From NCBI GenBank assembly GCA_030248295.1, contig JASANH010000626.1, positions 124,001-188,000 on the forward strand: 64,000 nt of DNA, read 5' to 3'. The notes beneath the pieces are model-generated. The model saw nothing but the letters and a program-made list of their open reading frames with translations, did not search any database and was not told the DNA's origin. Made by a program: the position numbers and the translations under genes. Positions 12,401 to 23,912 of this stretch are shown one piece after another (the first letter of the stretch is position 1; the number at the start of each line of letters is the position of its first letter). Source of the stretch: Mesodorylaimus sp. YZB2_4. Its lineage: Eukaryota > Nematoda > Enoplea > Dorylaimida > Dorylaimidae.

Positions 12401-12479
12401 AGTGGATCCTAAGCAGCCTCTCGGAGGGGACACTTACCTTTGGACACTACTCAACGAGACGAATCACACAATGCCATGA
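9457..12479 (+). CDS. Nicotinic acetylcholine-type receptor subunit (alpha-like)
   Basis: This is a Cys-loop ligand-gated cation channel subunit of the plasma membrane. Exons: 9457-9628, 9681-9889, 10407-10489, 10604-10630, 10689-10757, 10825-10858, 10922-10961, 11018-11159, 11211-11943 and 12264-12479. They give 574 residues in phase. A signal peptide is followed by a Cys-rich linker. Binding-site landmarks are [25 protein letters not shown] and the vicinal pair C280-C281 that marks alpha subunits. The Cys-loop C197-C211 has the canonical 13-residue spacing when the acceptor before ATCAATGTC is used; a cryptic acceptor 18 bases upstream would break it. Four membrane segments follow, with a long M3-M4 loop. 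M2 begins [10 protein letters not shown], so the -1' position is Lys instead of the usual Glu of GEK. A repeat (10009-10177) sits in intron 2 and a G16 run in the last intron. Confidence 0.93.
10009..10177 (+). repeat. Dispersed repeat, copy 1 (intron of receptor gene)
   Basis: This stretch aligns over its length with 49331-49492 in the same orientation. Shared blocks are TGGCTGGGA, GTCAACCCCTCG, CTTGCCT, AGTCGGAGTTT and CAGGCTTGGTTACA, with small indels between them. It lies wholly inside intron 2 of the receptor gene and is GC-richer than its surroundings. It is a dispersed repeat of unknown class. Confidence 0.75.
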
Positions 12480-14081
12480 TTTATCTTTGTGCTGTCTGTG
12501 ATTATGACGCTTATACAAAAATGTGATATCACTTAAGCAATGCGTGTCCGTCTAAAAATCTGCTTAGCTCTCTTTGCTGAGGGATGAGTGACTGGTTGTC
12601 ACGCAAGACTAATGCATCAGCTACTCAGACCATGCAGCGCACAAATATACGTTATGCACAGGATCAACTACAAAAGAAGAGACCTGCTGTACTTCACTAA
12701 TTACTGTAAGTGCTGTTTTGAATTTTGAGAAAACTGTGAAGTGTACATATGGAGGACAAATTTCCAATCGCAACTTACGATTAGAGCCTACTGTCCAATA
12801 TTCGTATAGCCCCGCAAAGGAGGCAATCTAGCCCCGGATGATGTGTGGTGTTATTCGAGACATCAGCTGTCTGCACAGTAGATCGCTAAGAGTTTCAGTT
12901 CTGTGCGGTGTAGGCACTGCTGGTTTGGCGAAGCGGTCTCTCTGGTCGTGACTGGTTGGTAAAATGCTTCGTTAGAAGCGCAGTATCAAAATTGGCAGTA
13001 GTATCGAGACTTTGCGGAGCGGAGGTGAAGCGGTTCGGTCTGTTCGTATTGCTACCTACTGTAGCGAGGAGTGGCTGGGCTCCTCCAGGCTGCAATCCCT
13101 GCTGATGGAGGACCATAACCACGCTGACCTTGCAAGCCAGGCCGTGGGTGACTCACCCGGTAGCATCGAGGTGCTCCGAGTGGAGTGACGGAAGCCCAAC
13201 GAGGAGACAGTCTCGGCTGTCGAACACCGACACGGTTCAAAGCCTCGCCACTGTCCGAGGAGGTTAGTGTCCAGTCCAGGATGCTCTCGTGTGGGGTGCT
13301 CCTTTTGGAGACACGCAGAGGGACGCTGCTGTGTGTGCTGGTTCCCGCACAGCCTCGCTTCTGAGGTTTGACTGGGCCGGCTAGAGGCAAAACGGGCTCG
13401 AACCCAAAAAAGATTTTTTAAAAGGGCACTTTGTAAATATTTTTGTATCTCCAGTTTGCCATCGCAAGCGTCGGCATAATCAATGAATGAGTCCAAAAAA
13501 GTACGCGCGTTGTAGGCTATAATGCACAAGAAGCTAGTCTGGCACCATAAGAAAATGAAGCGTGATCATAGAATACTGCTACAAGATTTCCGCATCTTTC
13601 CTGTACTGACTTCTCTTTTCCCAGAGAGTTCCGAAGTGTAGGGAAGGTCAGGTTCCCACGTAAGAAGAGGGGACCTGGAGAAGGTGGTTAGTTTAATTAG
13701 ATAGTTTGTGGAGATAAAGGAGTGCGTGAGTCGGATATTAATAAAGTAGCGCCCATGAGTGGACTTACAGCGAGCGAGCGAGCGAGCTTACTGTGCCCTC
13801 AACTCCCCCGCTCATCTACTTTTATAGACTGCTTGATCTTCTGGCGATCTCTGCCAGTCCCTCCCTCTACAAATATCTCTCAGAAATCTATTAGCTGTCG
13901 TCGAATCGGTCTCTCTCGCCTTCAAAGCAAGGGGATTAGCAATAGTTCACAAAACCCGTGGCACTTTGTGAAGCTGTTTACAGTATTTTTACCATGGACA
14001 AAACTCATCAGCTAGACCCAATTTTATTTTTTCCAGTCCAATTCATCATACGGCAACGCTTGTATCATCCTCTGATCGTAA
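12480..14081. other. Intergenic, GC-rich block, no recognised gene
   Basis: This lies between two convergent genes. A GC-rich block at 13050-13400 has overlapping long minus-strand frames (13052-13390 and 13056-13529) in two registers. They resemble no family I know, and two registers open together points to base composition rather than coding. A short GAGC microsatellite is at 13770-13790. Confidence 0.4.
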
Positions 14082-15609
14082 TTAGTCTTCGTTAAACTTC
14101 ACATCACACTTGATGTTGTGTAAGAAATGTTGGAAAAACCGTTTAACCAGAGGAGTATTGTTGGTGCCTTTGTGATCGTTGAGGATCAGTGCGCAACCTT
14201 CGCGGTGAGTCTTCACAGCCAGGCATTCGGGATTTCGGAAATGACAAGCGAGCAAACACTTGATCAAGGGCGTAGCAAAATAGACGGTAGACGTCAGATT
14301 ACTACCAAGATCAAAATCTTCGCGACGATTCGTTTTTTCGAAAGTGCACTGCAAGCATCCCTCCTCGGATGCTTCAGGCGGAGGTGTGACCAATGTGGCT
14401 GAAATATTTTAAATACGAAACGTGAGAAATTATTTAGCAGATGATGAGGATGAGAATCAGAAAAGGTGACATGCTTATACCGTTAGGCTTATACAATAGA
14501 CAGCGACCTACTTGTGCTTGAAACATCCACGATGTTACTTGAAGTTGGACTAGTGCTTTCCGGGGCTTCTTGAGTTTCTTGAGTTTCCGGAGTTTCCGGA
14601 GTCTGCGGGGCTTTAGGGGTCTCAGTAGGCTCCGTGGGCTCCGTTTCTTCTGAAGTTTCTGTTGTTTCCGTCGTTGTGAAATTATGAGTAGTTGTCGAAG
14701 TTGAAATTTCTGGCTCCGTGCTCGACAAGCGGCAATCTTCATCATCGCAGCAAATATCGTAGATCAGGTTCGCCTGGCTGCCTTGATCCAAGCTGCTATT
14801 GACGAACCCCGGCTCTTCAGTGATGCTCCTATGAAAAGCGCGGCACGTTTTACCAGTTTCGAAAATAACAGCATTGCAGCTGCCCCAAAGGAAGCAAAAA
14901 TTGACACAGTCTTCCAATGTTCTCGCTCTTGTGGCATCCAAGATTTTTCCATCTCTGTCGATGCGAGTATTGTAACCGCCCTCAACTTGCTTGCCCAAGC
15001 ATTGATGACCGGGGATGAAGTAGCGGGAGTCGTCGGGTGCACGGGTGGACATGGTCGAAGTCGAGGTGCCGACGGGAGTTGGAACCACTTCGATTGCAAA
15101 GTCTAAGGTTATGGAAGGTGCTCTTAGGCAACGCGTGCTATGCTAACCTACAGGTATACAGTACATACTGTACATACGCACCGCATTTGATGTTGGTATA
15201 CCAGGTCGGGAAAACTTTTTCCGGGTCTTGTGAGGGCGGTCTTTCAGATCCGCCATGCTCTTTGTATAATTCGCATATCCGTATAGGTTTATTTTCCCAA
15301 TATTGCACTGTGACGCAACCAGGCACGTATGAACACGCCAAAAAGCACTCCTCCTTCGATAAGACTGAGGGAGACATCAGATGCGATGAACTCGGTACTG
15401 GCTTTCCGTGATTCGCGTCGCACGATTTCGGTGGGATATTGAGGGAAACTAAGGATAAGCGTTTTTGCAATCCTCTTTCCTCGTTAGGCTGGTAAGCGAA
15501 CACCAGAAATGCACCTGAAAGAGGAAGCTTACTTAAAAACACCGTCGACAGCAGCTTTATAAACGAGCACTGTACCTCCGCATGCAAAAATTACCCAGCT
15601 CAACCTCAT
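14082..15609 (-). CDS. Secreted protein with three PAN/Apple-like domains
   Basis: Four exons (15609-15576, 15514-15182, 15102-14512 and 14398-14082) join in phase to 424 residues. The ATG at 15609 opens a signal peptide (MRLSWVIFACGGAFLVFA) split by the first intron. Three cysteine-containing units have the PAN/Apple pattern. They lie at roughly residues 43-122 (CFLACSYVPGCVTVQYW), 157-240 (CVNFCFLWGSCNAVIF) and 335-419 (CLLACHFRNPECLAVK). Each has a Cys-x3-Cys helix motif and a closing Cys. A Ser/Thr/Pro/Glu-rich spacer, likely O-glycosylated, separates the second and third. PAN modules bind proteins or sugars; here the partner is unknown. The protein is extracellular by inference. It is transcribed towards the receptor gene and away from the secreted family at 18-24 kb. 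Confidence 0.82.
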
Positions 15610-17973
15610 CGTAGCAAAATCCAAGTCAGAAATAAGGAGAAGCCAAATGCCAGCCACGATTTTCAGTCTGGCGAGAGAGTAAGTATATTTATTTTCTCTG
15701 CATCAGATTCATGGGTGGATTTTCATGAAGCTTTCTTCGCGTCTTGGATCTTCATCAGATTATGAAAACCCCAAAAACTGTCCAGAACATAATGCGCTGT
15801 ACTTTCGCAAGATCAAAAGCGAATTATGCATGGGCAATTCTTGACAGCAGGTGCGTTGGAGTCTTTCTTGATCTTGCGATTCACGATCAGTGTCGCCAAA
15901 AAGCTATAAAATATGCTCCGCGTTGTTTTAACAAAACTCGAATCATAAGTGATTGTTACAGCATAACAGGAGCAAGTGGACATGGTACTTGGTGGGCCAT
16001 GGTGGGCTTGCTTTTTTCGTCCTTTTTTCGTGCACAGTTTGGTAGGGAGTACTTCATTGCGTGGAAAACCCCTGCAAATAAGAAAGCGTGATCACAAAAT
16101 AAGTACTTTCAGCTTGTATGTCATGGTCCCTCGTGCTTTAGTGAATGACGCCAGAAAAATTAGGAGGCTGTGTAGAGGGGAGGCAGCTGCGTGAATCAGA
16201 CATCTAAAGAAAACTTGGCCACTTGCATAGTCCATTCATGTACGAGTAAAATCAGCCGCTCGTATGCAGGCCGGCTCACGACGGTAAGTGTCTCCCTCCA
16301 AAATATACTGCAGGCTCGCTCCTGAGGGCGATCGAATAATTTCTCCAGATCAGATAAACGAGAATTTAAGGGTGCGCTGAGCTGTGTCTGAAATTCTTAG
16401 TCTACTCGACCGGTACATGCTGTAGCAGGACACGATAGAAGCCATCAGTATGACTACGGGTGGTAGATGAAATGTCATCCGGTCATGCCTCGGAATCACA
16501 CCATCTGCGAGTGTTTCAAGCGTGCATGCACTTGGTACTTCTTGACCAGTATTCCTATTTACGTACAGTTCTAACATTTTTTCCAGTAGCCACTGCCAGC
16601 GGTTAGTTTTGGTGCACTCCAGCGTCGCGATAGCTTTATATTCTCATATTCTTGTCGCTCCCTTTCACCAGACACCAACTCGAAAGTAAAGACACGCATT
16701 CTTTTTTTCCCACCAAAACTACTCCCACCCCGCTTTTATCGCAGTGTAGTCGCAGAATATGATGTAACCCGCAGTCAAACCAGCGGGTGATGACGCGAAT
16801 GGAATAAGTATATCTCCCCGAGCACTCGTTATTCATTAGAGTAATACTCCAATAATATGCAGGGGAAATGATTATTTCAAATGGATACAAGGCGAGGAAA
16901 TTATTCGAGGGAGTAAGATTTACAGCACACTTTAGCATCGCAGTTCTCAAATAACTGATGATTTAATTCCCAAGTTTACCATGGACACAATTGCAATGCG
17001 GGTACGTTTTTAAAAAACTCAATGAGCGTCGTGGCTCAAGTTTTTCACCGTCTTCTTCATTTAAAGCATCACGACAGGATGCCCAGTGCAATAGGCATAG
17101 CACATGCCTAGTCCATGCCTATTACATTGGACTAGGCATGTGCTATGCCTATTACACCAGGGACTGAGTCGTAGCACTTGCTGTCGCTGTATATAGGTAC
17201 CTCACACCACCGAAATCAACGATAGCTTACACTTCAAATGACCTCTACAGTCGCCGAACTACAATTAGTATCCACCCCCTCCAAACAGCTTATCATTTGG
17301 AGTTTGGTACTTGCCTGCTTTCCTCTTGTTCGAGACGCCTGCACTACCAACTACTTGTCCAACTCGGCAAGTATGCTATTCGCTTTTCTTCAATCAGAGA
17401 TGCAGCCCTGCTTGCGTCCATAGCAACCAGTCATAACAGTGCCGAGTCAACGCCTTTTAGGAAAGAAAAATCCAAATATTCATTGATAGTCTGTCAAACT
17501 TCGAAGTGACTGCGAGCAAAACTGCCTATTTGCTGAAGAATGCACCGTCAAATCGACAGTCGATCACAAGCCGTCGCGCCCGACGCTCTCAAATTTGCTG
17601 CAGCCTCGCCTGAAAGCACCTGAACTCCTACTTGAAGCCTGTTGAGCAAAAAGACAGCAATTTGTGTCTTTTTGTGCGCGAAAAGTACTAGCAAGAAGAT
17701 TGAAATACTTGTTTCATTCAAGCGTGCCATAGACTGCGGGGACTTTTTTTGCATCGCTACTGTTACGTATATATTTGGCATCGAATCCCTCGCAAAGCAA
17801 GCCCTAGTGTATGAGCCTTCTTGAACAAAACAGGTTCCCTCCCCTTCGACTGTCATTAGGGAAGACATACTGTGCTTCGGAGCTGGTTACATAAAGTTGG
17901 AATATATTTAATGCGGCCTTTTATGCGATTTCACTTGCGCGTGCAAGTGCCATCGTTCACTCCCTCTGCACAG
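15610..17973. other. Intergenic, divergent promoter region
   Basis: This separates the minus-strand PAN gene from the plus-strand secreted family, so it should hold promoters for both. The only structure I can support is the perfect inverted repeat at 17090-17153. Open frames here are short and resemble no known protein. Confidence 0.45.
17090..17153. repeat. Perfect 26-bp inverted repeat (hairpin)
   Basis: The left arm 17090-17115 (AATAGGCATAGCACATGCCT...) is the exact reverse complement of 17128-17153, with a 12-base loop. Pairing continues weakly outwards through G-U pairs. It is intergenic and outside any recognised gene. It could be a recent fold-back insertion, a cruciform site or a hairpin small-RNA precursor. 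Confidence 0.85.
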
Positions 17974-18833
17974 ATGATGGGCAGCTTTTCCGTAAGGGTG
18001 TGCATTTTGTGCTTGGCTTCTCTCTTTCTTGCCCTTGGTCACACCCAGCTTGCTCCTCGTCTTCTCAGGTTTAAATCTGACCTCAGTAAGGTAAGGGTGT
18101 TCAAGCACCCTGGCCTGGGAAATCATGGCGAGAAGAGCGGTTTGGCCATCGAGCCCTCTAAATCCGCGGAAGATTTTATCACTGATGACACGAACAATCA
18201 GTCAGACGGCGTCCCAGCTGGCAATCTCCGACTCGTCAGGGAAATTGCTTATTACGAGAATCACTTGCCTTTGGCTCCGTTTGCTAATGAACTGATCGAG
18301 GAAGGTGGGGCGTGGGAAAATACAGGACCCGAAGACATTATTCACGAGATCCATGACCTAACAACGACCACCACGTCCACTGCCACTTCAACCGCTGATC
18401 AATCAACGACATCATACACGGAGGCTAACCGACCAAGCGCGATCAATGTGCCATCGCCATCAGATAATTTCAGGCCTTTGAACAGTCCTTCATCATCAGA
18501 TGACAAAATTTCACCAACAAAGTGGACCATTTTGTCACCTGGCAGCGTATACGTGCCGTTGCCTCATCGAAAACTGGAATGTGCGCGCAATTCCGAATGC
18601 TATGGTATGAGAGAACCGGACGAGTGGTGTCCTTCAATCTCTCGTCCAGATCAGTATTTGTAAGCCAATACTTGCGGGATCTCTTACAGCCCTGAAAGTC
18701 TTGTTCTCGTTTCAGTGAGCGAGGGTGTTTCTGTGATCACGGCTCCTCATTTTGCCTGGTAGAAAGAATGACAGCCCATGGATACGAACACACAGACTGT
18801 TTTCCGAAAGCGCAGTCAAAGTGCGAAGTATGA
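17974..18833 (+). CDS. Secreted eight-cysteine domain protein, paralogue A
   Basis: Two exons (17974-18659 and 18716-18833) give 267 residues. The ATG at 17974 opens a signal peptide (MGSFSVRVCILCLASLFLAL); the frame is open further upstream, so an earlier start is possible. Residues 30-220 are low in cysteine and contain a Thr/Ser-rich tract. The last 65 residues hold eight cysteines split by a phase-2 intron. The first exon carries C-x5-C-YGMREPDEW-C, and the second ERGCFCDHGSSFC, ending in two more cysteines. Both parts recur in the next two genes with the same intron position and phase. I do not recognise the family. The pattern is loosely like EB or other small disulfide modules. An AATAAA lies at 18987-18992. 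Confidence 0.8.
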
Positions 18834-20319
18834 TCAGTTCTGCGAATACTGGGGCCGAAAAACCAAAGATTTCAGGCCCGATTTTATCAACAAATACATT
18901 CCTGGCCAGTTTTATGGCTCTCTGGATTAGTGATGCGGCAACGTTGTGCAGGTCTAATTGGTTTGATACGAATTGTGTGTTGCCCCAATAAAAGCTTTTC
19001 TAGTCCTTTTATGGCGTCAAAGATTTATTTGAAAAGGAAAGTGTAATTTAGAATTGGCATAATCAGCATAAAAGGGGTTATTCAGAAAGCGATAGTGTTC
19101 GTCATTCACGCTTGAGATCCCCTTAAAACACCTGATAAACATGACCCGTCTTTCTCATTGGGAGGGGTAGTCTAAATGAATAACAATTATTACGCAAGGT
19201 GTGCTGTTTTGTCTCTAAGTTACTTTATGTGTTCAGGCAACCCATTTTGACAAATTCAGGTATCGAGCGCAAGTCGGGTGTTGACACGGAACGGAAGACG
19301 TTATTCTTCTCTACGTACAAAGAGCAGAACCAGACTAGGATACACTGGATGGTGCTCTCTTTTTCCAACTCCGACAGACAGTCAAACACATGGCTTCACT
19401 TGATTGCATGATACGAGATAAAGTGTCCCGAGTAGGTACTGACTGAAAAACACTCTTTGTACGAAGACAGGTTGCTGAAACAGAGCATCGTACATCCTTT
19501 TCTTTCTCTCTCTAATGACTCAGGAGCTCATGTGTTTGGTGCCAGCTCACGCGATCCACTGAAACTCCGCTGCGTAAAAAGTTGTCATAAGGAGTTCAGG
19601 CTCACAGCTAGAGTATATTTGCCTATCCATGCTCTGTATTGATCTTGACACCAAAACAAGGTATGACGACATTGGCAAATCAGTAATCCATAAGTGTGTC
19701 TATGACACGGTCGAGTGAGTCTGTCTGATGCATGGGTATGATAACCAGTAATCGTGACCTATTTTGAAGAGAACCGACTCATTTGACTGTTTTCAAGCCT
19801 GTTCAGACACGTCATCTTGCCCCAGGGTACAAAAGAAATCACATCGAGTGCGCACATGCTTGAATTGCATGAGTATGGGGGTCTACAGGTGTACAAGGCT
19901 GCGGACCCAGTCCTGCCGGCACTGTATGTACTGTAGAGGTCGATTCTAAATGGCGGCAAAATCTCAAGGGCGTAAAAAAAGAAACAGAATAAGGAAGTGG
20001 ATGCATGACCAAACCAGCAATAAAATATATCCGTTCACGTAAAACACAATGTGTTGGCAGACATGTTCGCTGAACATCGCAGTGAGTGAATTTTATGGGA
20101 GATAAAAAGTACAATGCATGGTCCCGACACAATGGTTAAACAAAACATTCATGCGACTCCAAATCTTGTAACAGACCCGAAAACTAGATGCCAAGTGAAT
20201 CGTAAACTTCTTAAACCAGAGCATCGGCCACCTTAATCCTACTCCATCTACCCAGAAGGCCTGCTGCGAAACAAGTCTGCCGTGTATTACATTCTTTCAA
20301 GGAGTCACTCCAGGCAAAC
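18834..20319 (+). other. Spacer between paralogues A and B
   Basis: The 3' untranslated region of paralogue A ends near the AATAAA at 18987. I see no further copy of the eight-cysteine domain and no other recognised gene. The promoter of paralogue B should lie near the right end, but no clear core element is visible. Confidence 0.45.
18987..18992 (+). terminator. Polyadenylation signal of paralogue A
   Basis: AATAAA lies 154 bases after the stop codon of the upstream gene, with T-rich sequence following. Confidence 0.55.
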
Positions 20320-23009
20320 ATGGGCACTCGCCCGATTTTCTTTCTGGCCCTATTGGCAGTGGTCATATCAGCTTCCTACGGGCAATTTGCAAGCAATCAA
20401 GGAAGGTTCAGGTTTCGAGTGCTAGCTGATGAACCCCTTCCTCAACCAGCGCCTAGCAATAACTCAACTGTAGCCAGTGCCATCGCGGCGGGTCCTAGCA
20501 ATGCGACCGGAGCCACTACAACGCCCGACCAAGAGCCATCAGCAAATGGAGAAACTCCAGCCCCACCATCCACTAACGTCGGCAGCGAACCAGTAACAGG
20601 TTCAACGCCTGTTGAGAACCCAGCTCCCCAGGCGCCTCAAAACGCGTCCGCAGGCCAGGACAACCAAATCGAGCAAGAAACCCCACCGCCTGAAACAAGA
20701 TCTGCTCCACCAGCTAAGGAATCTGAACCCCAACCACCTGAGGCAGGATCGTCTGCTCCACCAGTGGGGACCCCTGGCGTACCACCGCCTCAATCTGGAT
20801 CGTCTGCTCCACCAGAAGGTGCACCTAGCACACCTCCACCTGTTGCAGGTTCATCTGCATCGCCAGAGGGGGCACCTGGCAAACCACCACCACCAGAGGG
20901 TGCACCCAGCACGCCTCCACCAGAGGGGGCACCTGGCACGCCACCACCAGAGGGTGCACCCAGCACGCCTCCACCAGAGGGGGCACCCGGCACACCACCA
21001 CCAGAGGGTGCACCCGGCACGCCTCCACCAGAGGGTGCACCCGGCACGCCTCCACCAGAGGGTGCACCCAGCACGCCTCCACCAGAGGGGGCACCTGGCA
21101 CACCACCACCAGAGGGTGCACCTGGCACGCCTCCACCAGAGGGGGCAACTGGCACGCCACCACCAGAGGGTGCACCCAGCACGCCTCCACCAGAGGGGGC
21201 ACCTGGCACACCACCGCCTGAATTTGGATCGTCTGCTCCACCAGTGGGAATACCTGGCACACCACCACCGGCTGCAGGTTCATCTGCCTCGCCAGAGGGG
21301 ACACCTGGCGCACCACCGCCTAAATCTGGATCGTCTGCTCCACCAGTGGGAACACCTGGCACACCACCACCAGTTGCAGGTTCATCTGCCCTGCCAGAGG
21401 GGACACCTGGCGCACCACCACTACAGGGACAACCTGGAACGCCTCCACCTGTACCTGGATCGTCTGCACCACCAGAAGGTGCGCCTAGCACACCTCCACC
21501 AGAAGGTGCGCCTAGCACACCTCCACCAGAAGGTGCGCCTAGCACACCTCTACCAGAAGGTGCGCCTAGCACACCTCCACCAGAAGGTGCGCCTAGCACA
21601 CCTCCACCAGAAGGTGCGCCTAGCACACCTCCACCAGAAGGTGCGCCTAGCACACCTCCACCAGAAGGTGCGCCTAGCACACCTCTACCAGAAGGTGCGC
21701 CTAGCACACCTCCACCAGAAGGTGCGCCTAGCACACCTCCACCAGAAGGTGCGCCTAGCACACCTCCACCCGTGGGGACCCCTAGCGTACCACCGCCTGA
21801 ATCTAGATCGTCTGCTCCACCAGTGGGAACACCTGGCACACCACCACCGGTTGCAGGTTCATCTGCCTCGCTAGAGGGGGCACCTGGTACACCACCACCA
21901 GAGGGACAACTTGGAACGCCTCCACCTGTACCTGGATCGTCTGCTCCACCAGAAGGTGGACTAAGCACACCTCCACCTGAGGGAGCACCGAGCACACCTC
22001 CACCAGAAGGTACACTAAGCACACCTCCGCCAGTGGGGACCCCTGGCGTACCACCGCCTGAATCTGGATCGTCTGCTCCACCAGTGGTAACACCTAGCAC
22101 ACCGTCACCTGAATCTGCTACTGAAAACACGATTGGTAATGCAGTACAGCCTGAAGTGTTTTCGCCGACACCAGTTCCTGCTACTCCTGAAGAGGGCAAT
22201 GCAACGATTCAACCTTTAGTCCCAGCAGAACCCGTTGAAGGAACCACCATAGAGTCAGTCAATGGTCCTGAAATTCAATCTGCGACAGGGACGCCTACAG
22301 CTCCAACTGGGGAACAAACCACTGGAGAGGAACCGAATGAGATAAATGAATCCACCCCGCCAGAACCAGCGACACCTTCCGCAACGCCGCCTAAAGCAAC
22401 ACCAACCCCACCAGTAACAGCAACTGGGACAAGCCCAGCTGCTACTCCATTCCCTGTGGGATCAACGCCACTAGCCACAATTATTATCTCCCCAGAACCG
22501 ACCCATCCATCCAATCCTCCAGCCAGTTCAGCAGCTCCTACATCACCCCGGGGTTTAGATCCATCCCAGGCTGGAGAACCACAAAGCCATGCAGCAACGC
22601 TTGCTCCTCCTCCCCCCACTACGCCAACCAGCGGTGAAGGTAGCGAGGCGATAGAACGAAGTCCGTCTTCCCAATTCACTGTGGCTCCCAACAGTGTCTT
22701 CGTCAAATCTTCGGGAAGCCAAAAATCTTGTCAGCTCAATGCGGACTGCTACGGAATGCGGGAACCAAATGACTGGTGCCCCCTCCCTTCGAGCATAGAC
22801 TTCACGTAAGTGAACTTCTGTCCCTCATCCACCTCAGGTCATTGCGTACACCTTGTTTCAGTGCTCGGGGCTGCTTCTGTGACCATGTTCACAACCGGTG
22901 CTTTATCGAACGGATAAACAATGGCGTGTTTGAACACGCTGATTGCGGGGATCGAGCATCGAGTACGTGTCGAGAGGCCAAACGACGTCCAAAATTACGA
23001 CGGCACTAA
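20320..23009 (+). CDS. Secreted eight-cysteine domain protein with Pro-rich repeat array, paralogue B
   Basis: Two exons (20320-22805 and 22862-23009) give 877 residues. The ATG at 20320 starts a signal peptide (MGTRPIFFLALLAVVISASYG). Residues of about 40-800 are Pro/Ala/Gly/Thr/Ser/Glu-rich without cysteine, including 12 and 11 tandem copies of a nine-residue unit (GAPSTPPPE or GAPGTPPPE). The C-terminus matches the neighbours: C-x5-C-YGMREPNDW-C in exon 1, then ARGCFCDHVHNRC and three later cysteines in exon 2, followed by a basic tail (RRPKLRRH). The intron is at the same site and phase 2. The repeat region is expected to be extended, perhaps O-glycosylated or proline-hydroxylated like mucins and extensins. 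The role is unknown; an extracellular or surface-coat location is inferred. Confidence 0.85.
20899..21222 (+). repeat. 27-bp coding minisatellite, block 1 (12 copies)
   Basis: There are twelve in-frame copies of a 27-base unit encoding GAPSTPPPE or GAPGTPPPE. Many neighbours alternate between two DNA variants (GGTGCACCCAGC and GGGGCACCTGGC types), which suggests expansion by a 54-base dimer. Confidence 0.9.
21478..21774 (+). repeat. 27-bp coding minisatellite, block 2 (11 copies)
   Basis: There are eleven in-frame copies of GAPSTPPPE with near-identical DNA (GGTGCGCCTAGCACACCTCC...), two with a Pro-to-Leu change. The homogeneity indicates more recent expansion than block 1. No unit contains a stop in several other frames, which explains long antisense open frames here. 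Confidence 0.9.
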
Positions 23010-23912
23010 ACCATATTTCTGCCTTTGACCAATTTGGGGTTAACATATCGCCTGTTCATGTCGGATTTACGATGTGCCATGTCATGTGCCACTTTTGCAT
23101 TTGATAGAGCTGGTTATTCGTTTAATTCCCCCCCCCCCCATTAGGCGCACGTTCGATGCAATAAAGTCTGTCCACGATTTGGCGCAAGATGGATTTAGAC
23201 TAGAAAAGGAGCTGTGAAAACGTGTTTCCCAAGTTGTTCTCTCCAATCGACATTGTGAAAGAAAATAATGGACTCATAAATGGGAGAGAACTCTTTTCCT
23301 TTTTAGCTGCTTCACACTCGTATTTTATGTACATGCGCGCCTATATTTACCCCTGCACACCCGGATTCAAAGCCAAACTCGTAAAAACCAACGCGCGATT
23401 TCGAGCCTTTTGCCTGTTTGATGCTGACTGCCGATGTCCGCAATAACCAGAAAACCTGCCCTTTAAATGTTCCTGAAGGCTGCTTCCTCATAAAAAGAGT
23501 GTTTAAGGGCGATTTGACTGCAGCTGGTCAGGCTGACGATTGCATTTTGTAGATCTTAACTAAAAAATTTAGGAATTTTTCACCTGGAAACACTATCTAA
23601 GAATTCGGTTAGCCGTAGTAGAAAGGCCATTTATGGATAATTCCAATGAAGGTTCCAGTCCACCACCCAATTTTACATTGCCATCAGTGGGCAGGGTGAG
23701 AGCAGGCAAGTTTTTAACTCTTATGCCTTCGGCCATGAGACTATTCCAAGAAGGCAGTTTAGTGCGGCCAACTCAGAGCCAAATCCTCCTTACACACGAA
23801 GAATGAGAGCGTAACAGGCATTTAAATTTTGAAGGATTAAAAATGCTATAAAAGTCAATTGCTGTCGATTTGGGGCTGGTTTATGTGATGCTCAATTCGA
23901 GTCCACTCCAAC
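23010..23912 (+). other. Spacer between paralogues B and C
   Basis: This holds the 3' flank of paralogue B with a C12 run at 23128-23139 and an AATAAA at 23160-23165. No gene was recognised in the remainder. Confidence 0.45.
23160..23165 (+). terminator. Polyadenylation signal of paralogue B
   Basis: AATAAA lies 151 bases after the stop codon, a spacing very close to that of paralogue A. Confidence 0.55.

Noticed and set aside
13052..13529. Two overlapping minus-strand frames of 112 and 157 residues
   Set aside because: The block is GC-rich and open in two registers at once, has no recognisable domain and lies between convergent genes. I treat it as composition or repeat.
15150..15175. Frequent TACTGTAC/GTACAGTA-like short palindromes here and at many other intergenic and intronic places
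   Set aside because: Each is too short to be more than local composition. I cannot test enrichment without counting against a background model.
20790..22199. Antisense open frame of 469 residues, and a 420-residue frame in another plus register, across paralogue B
   Set aside because: The 27-base repeat unit has no stop in these registers, so long frames follow from repetition alone. They lack signal peptide, domain and splice context.
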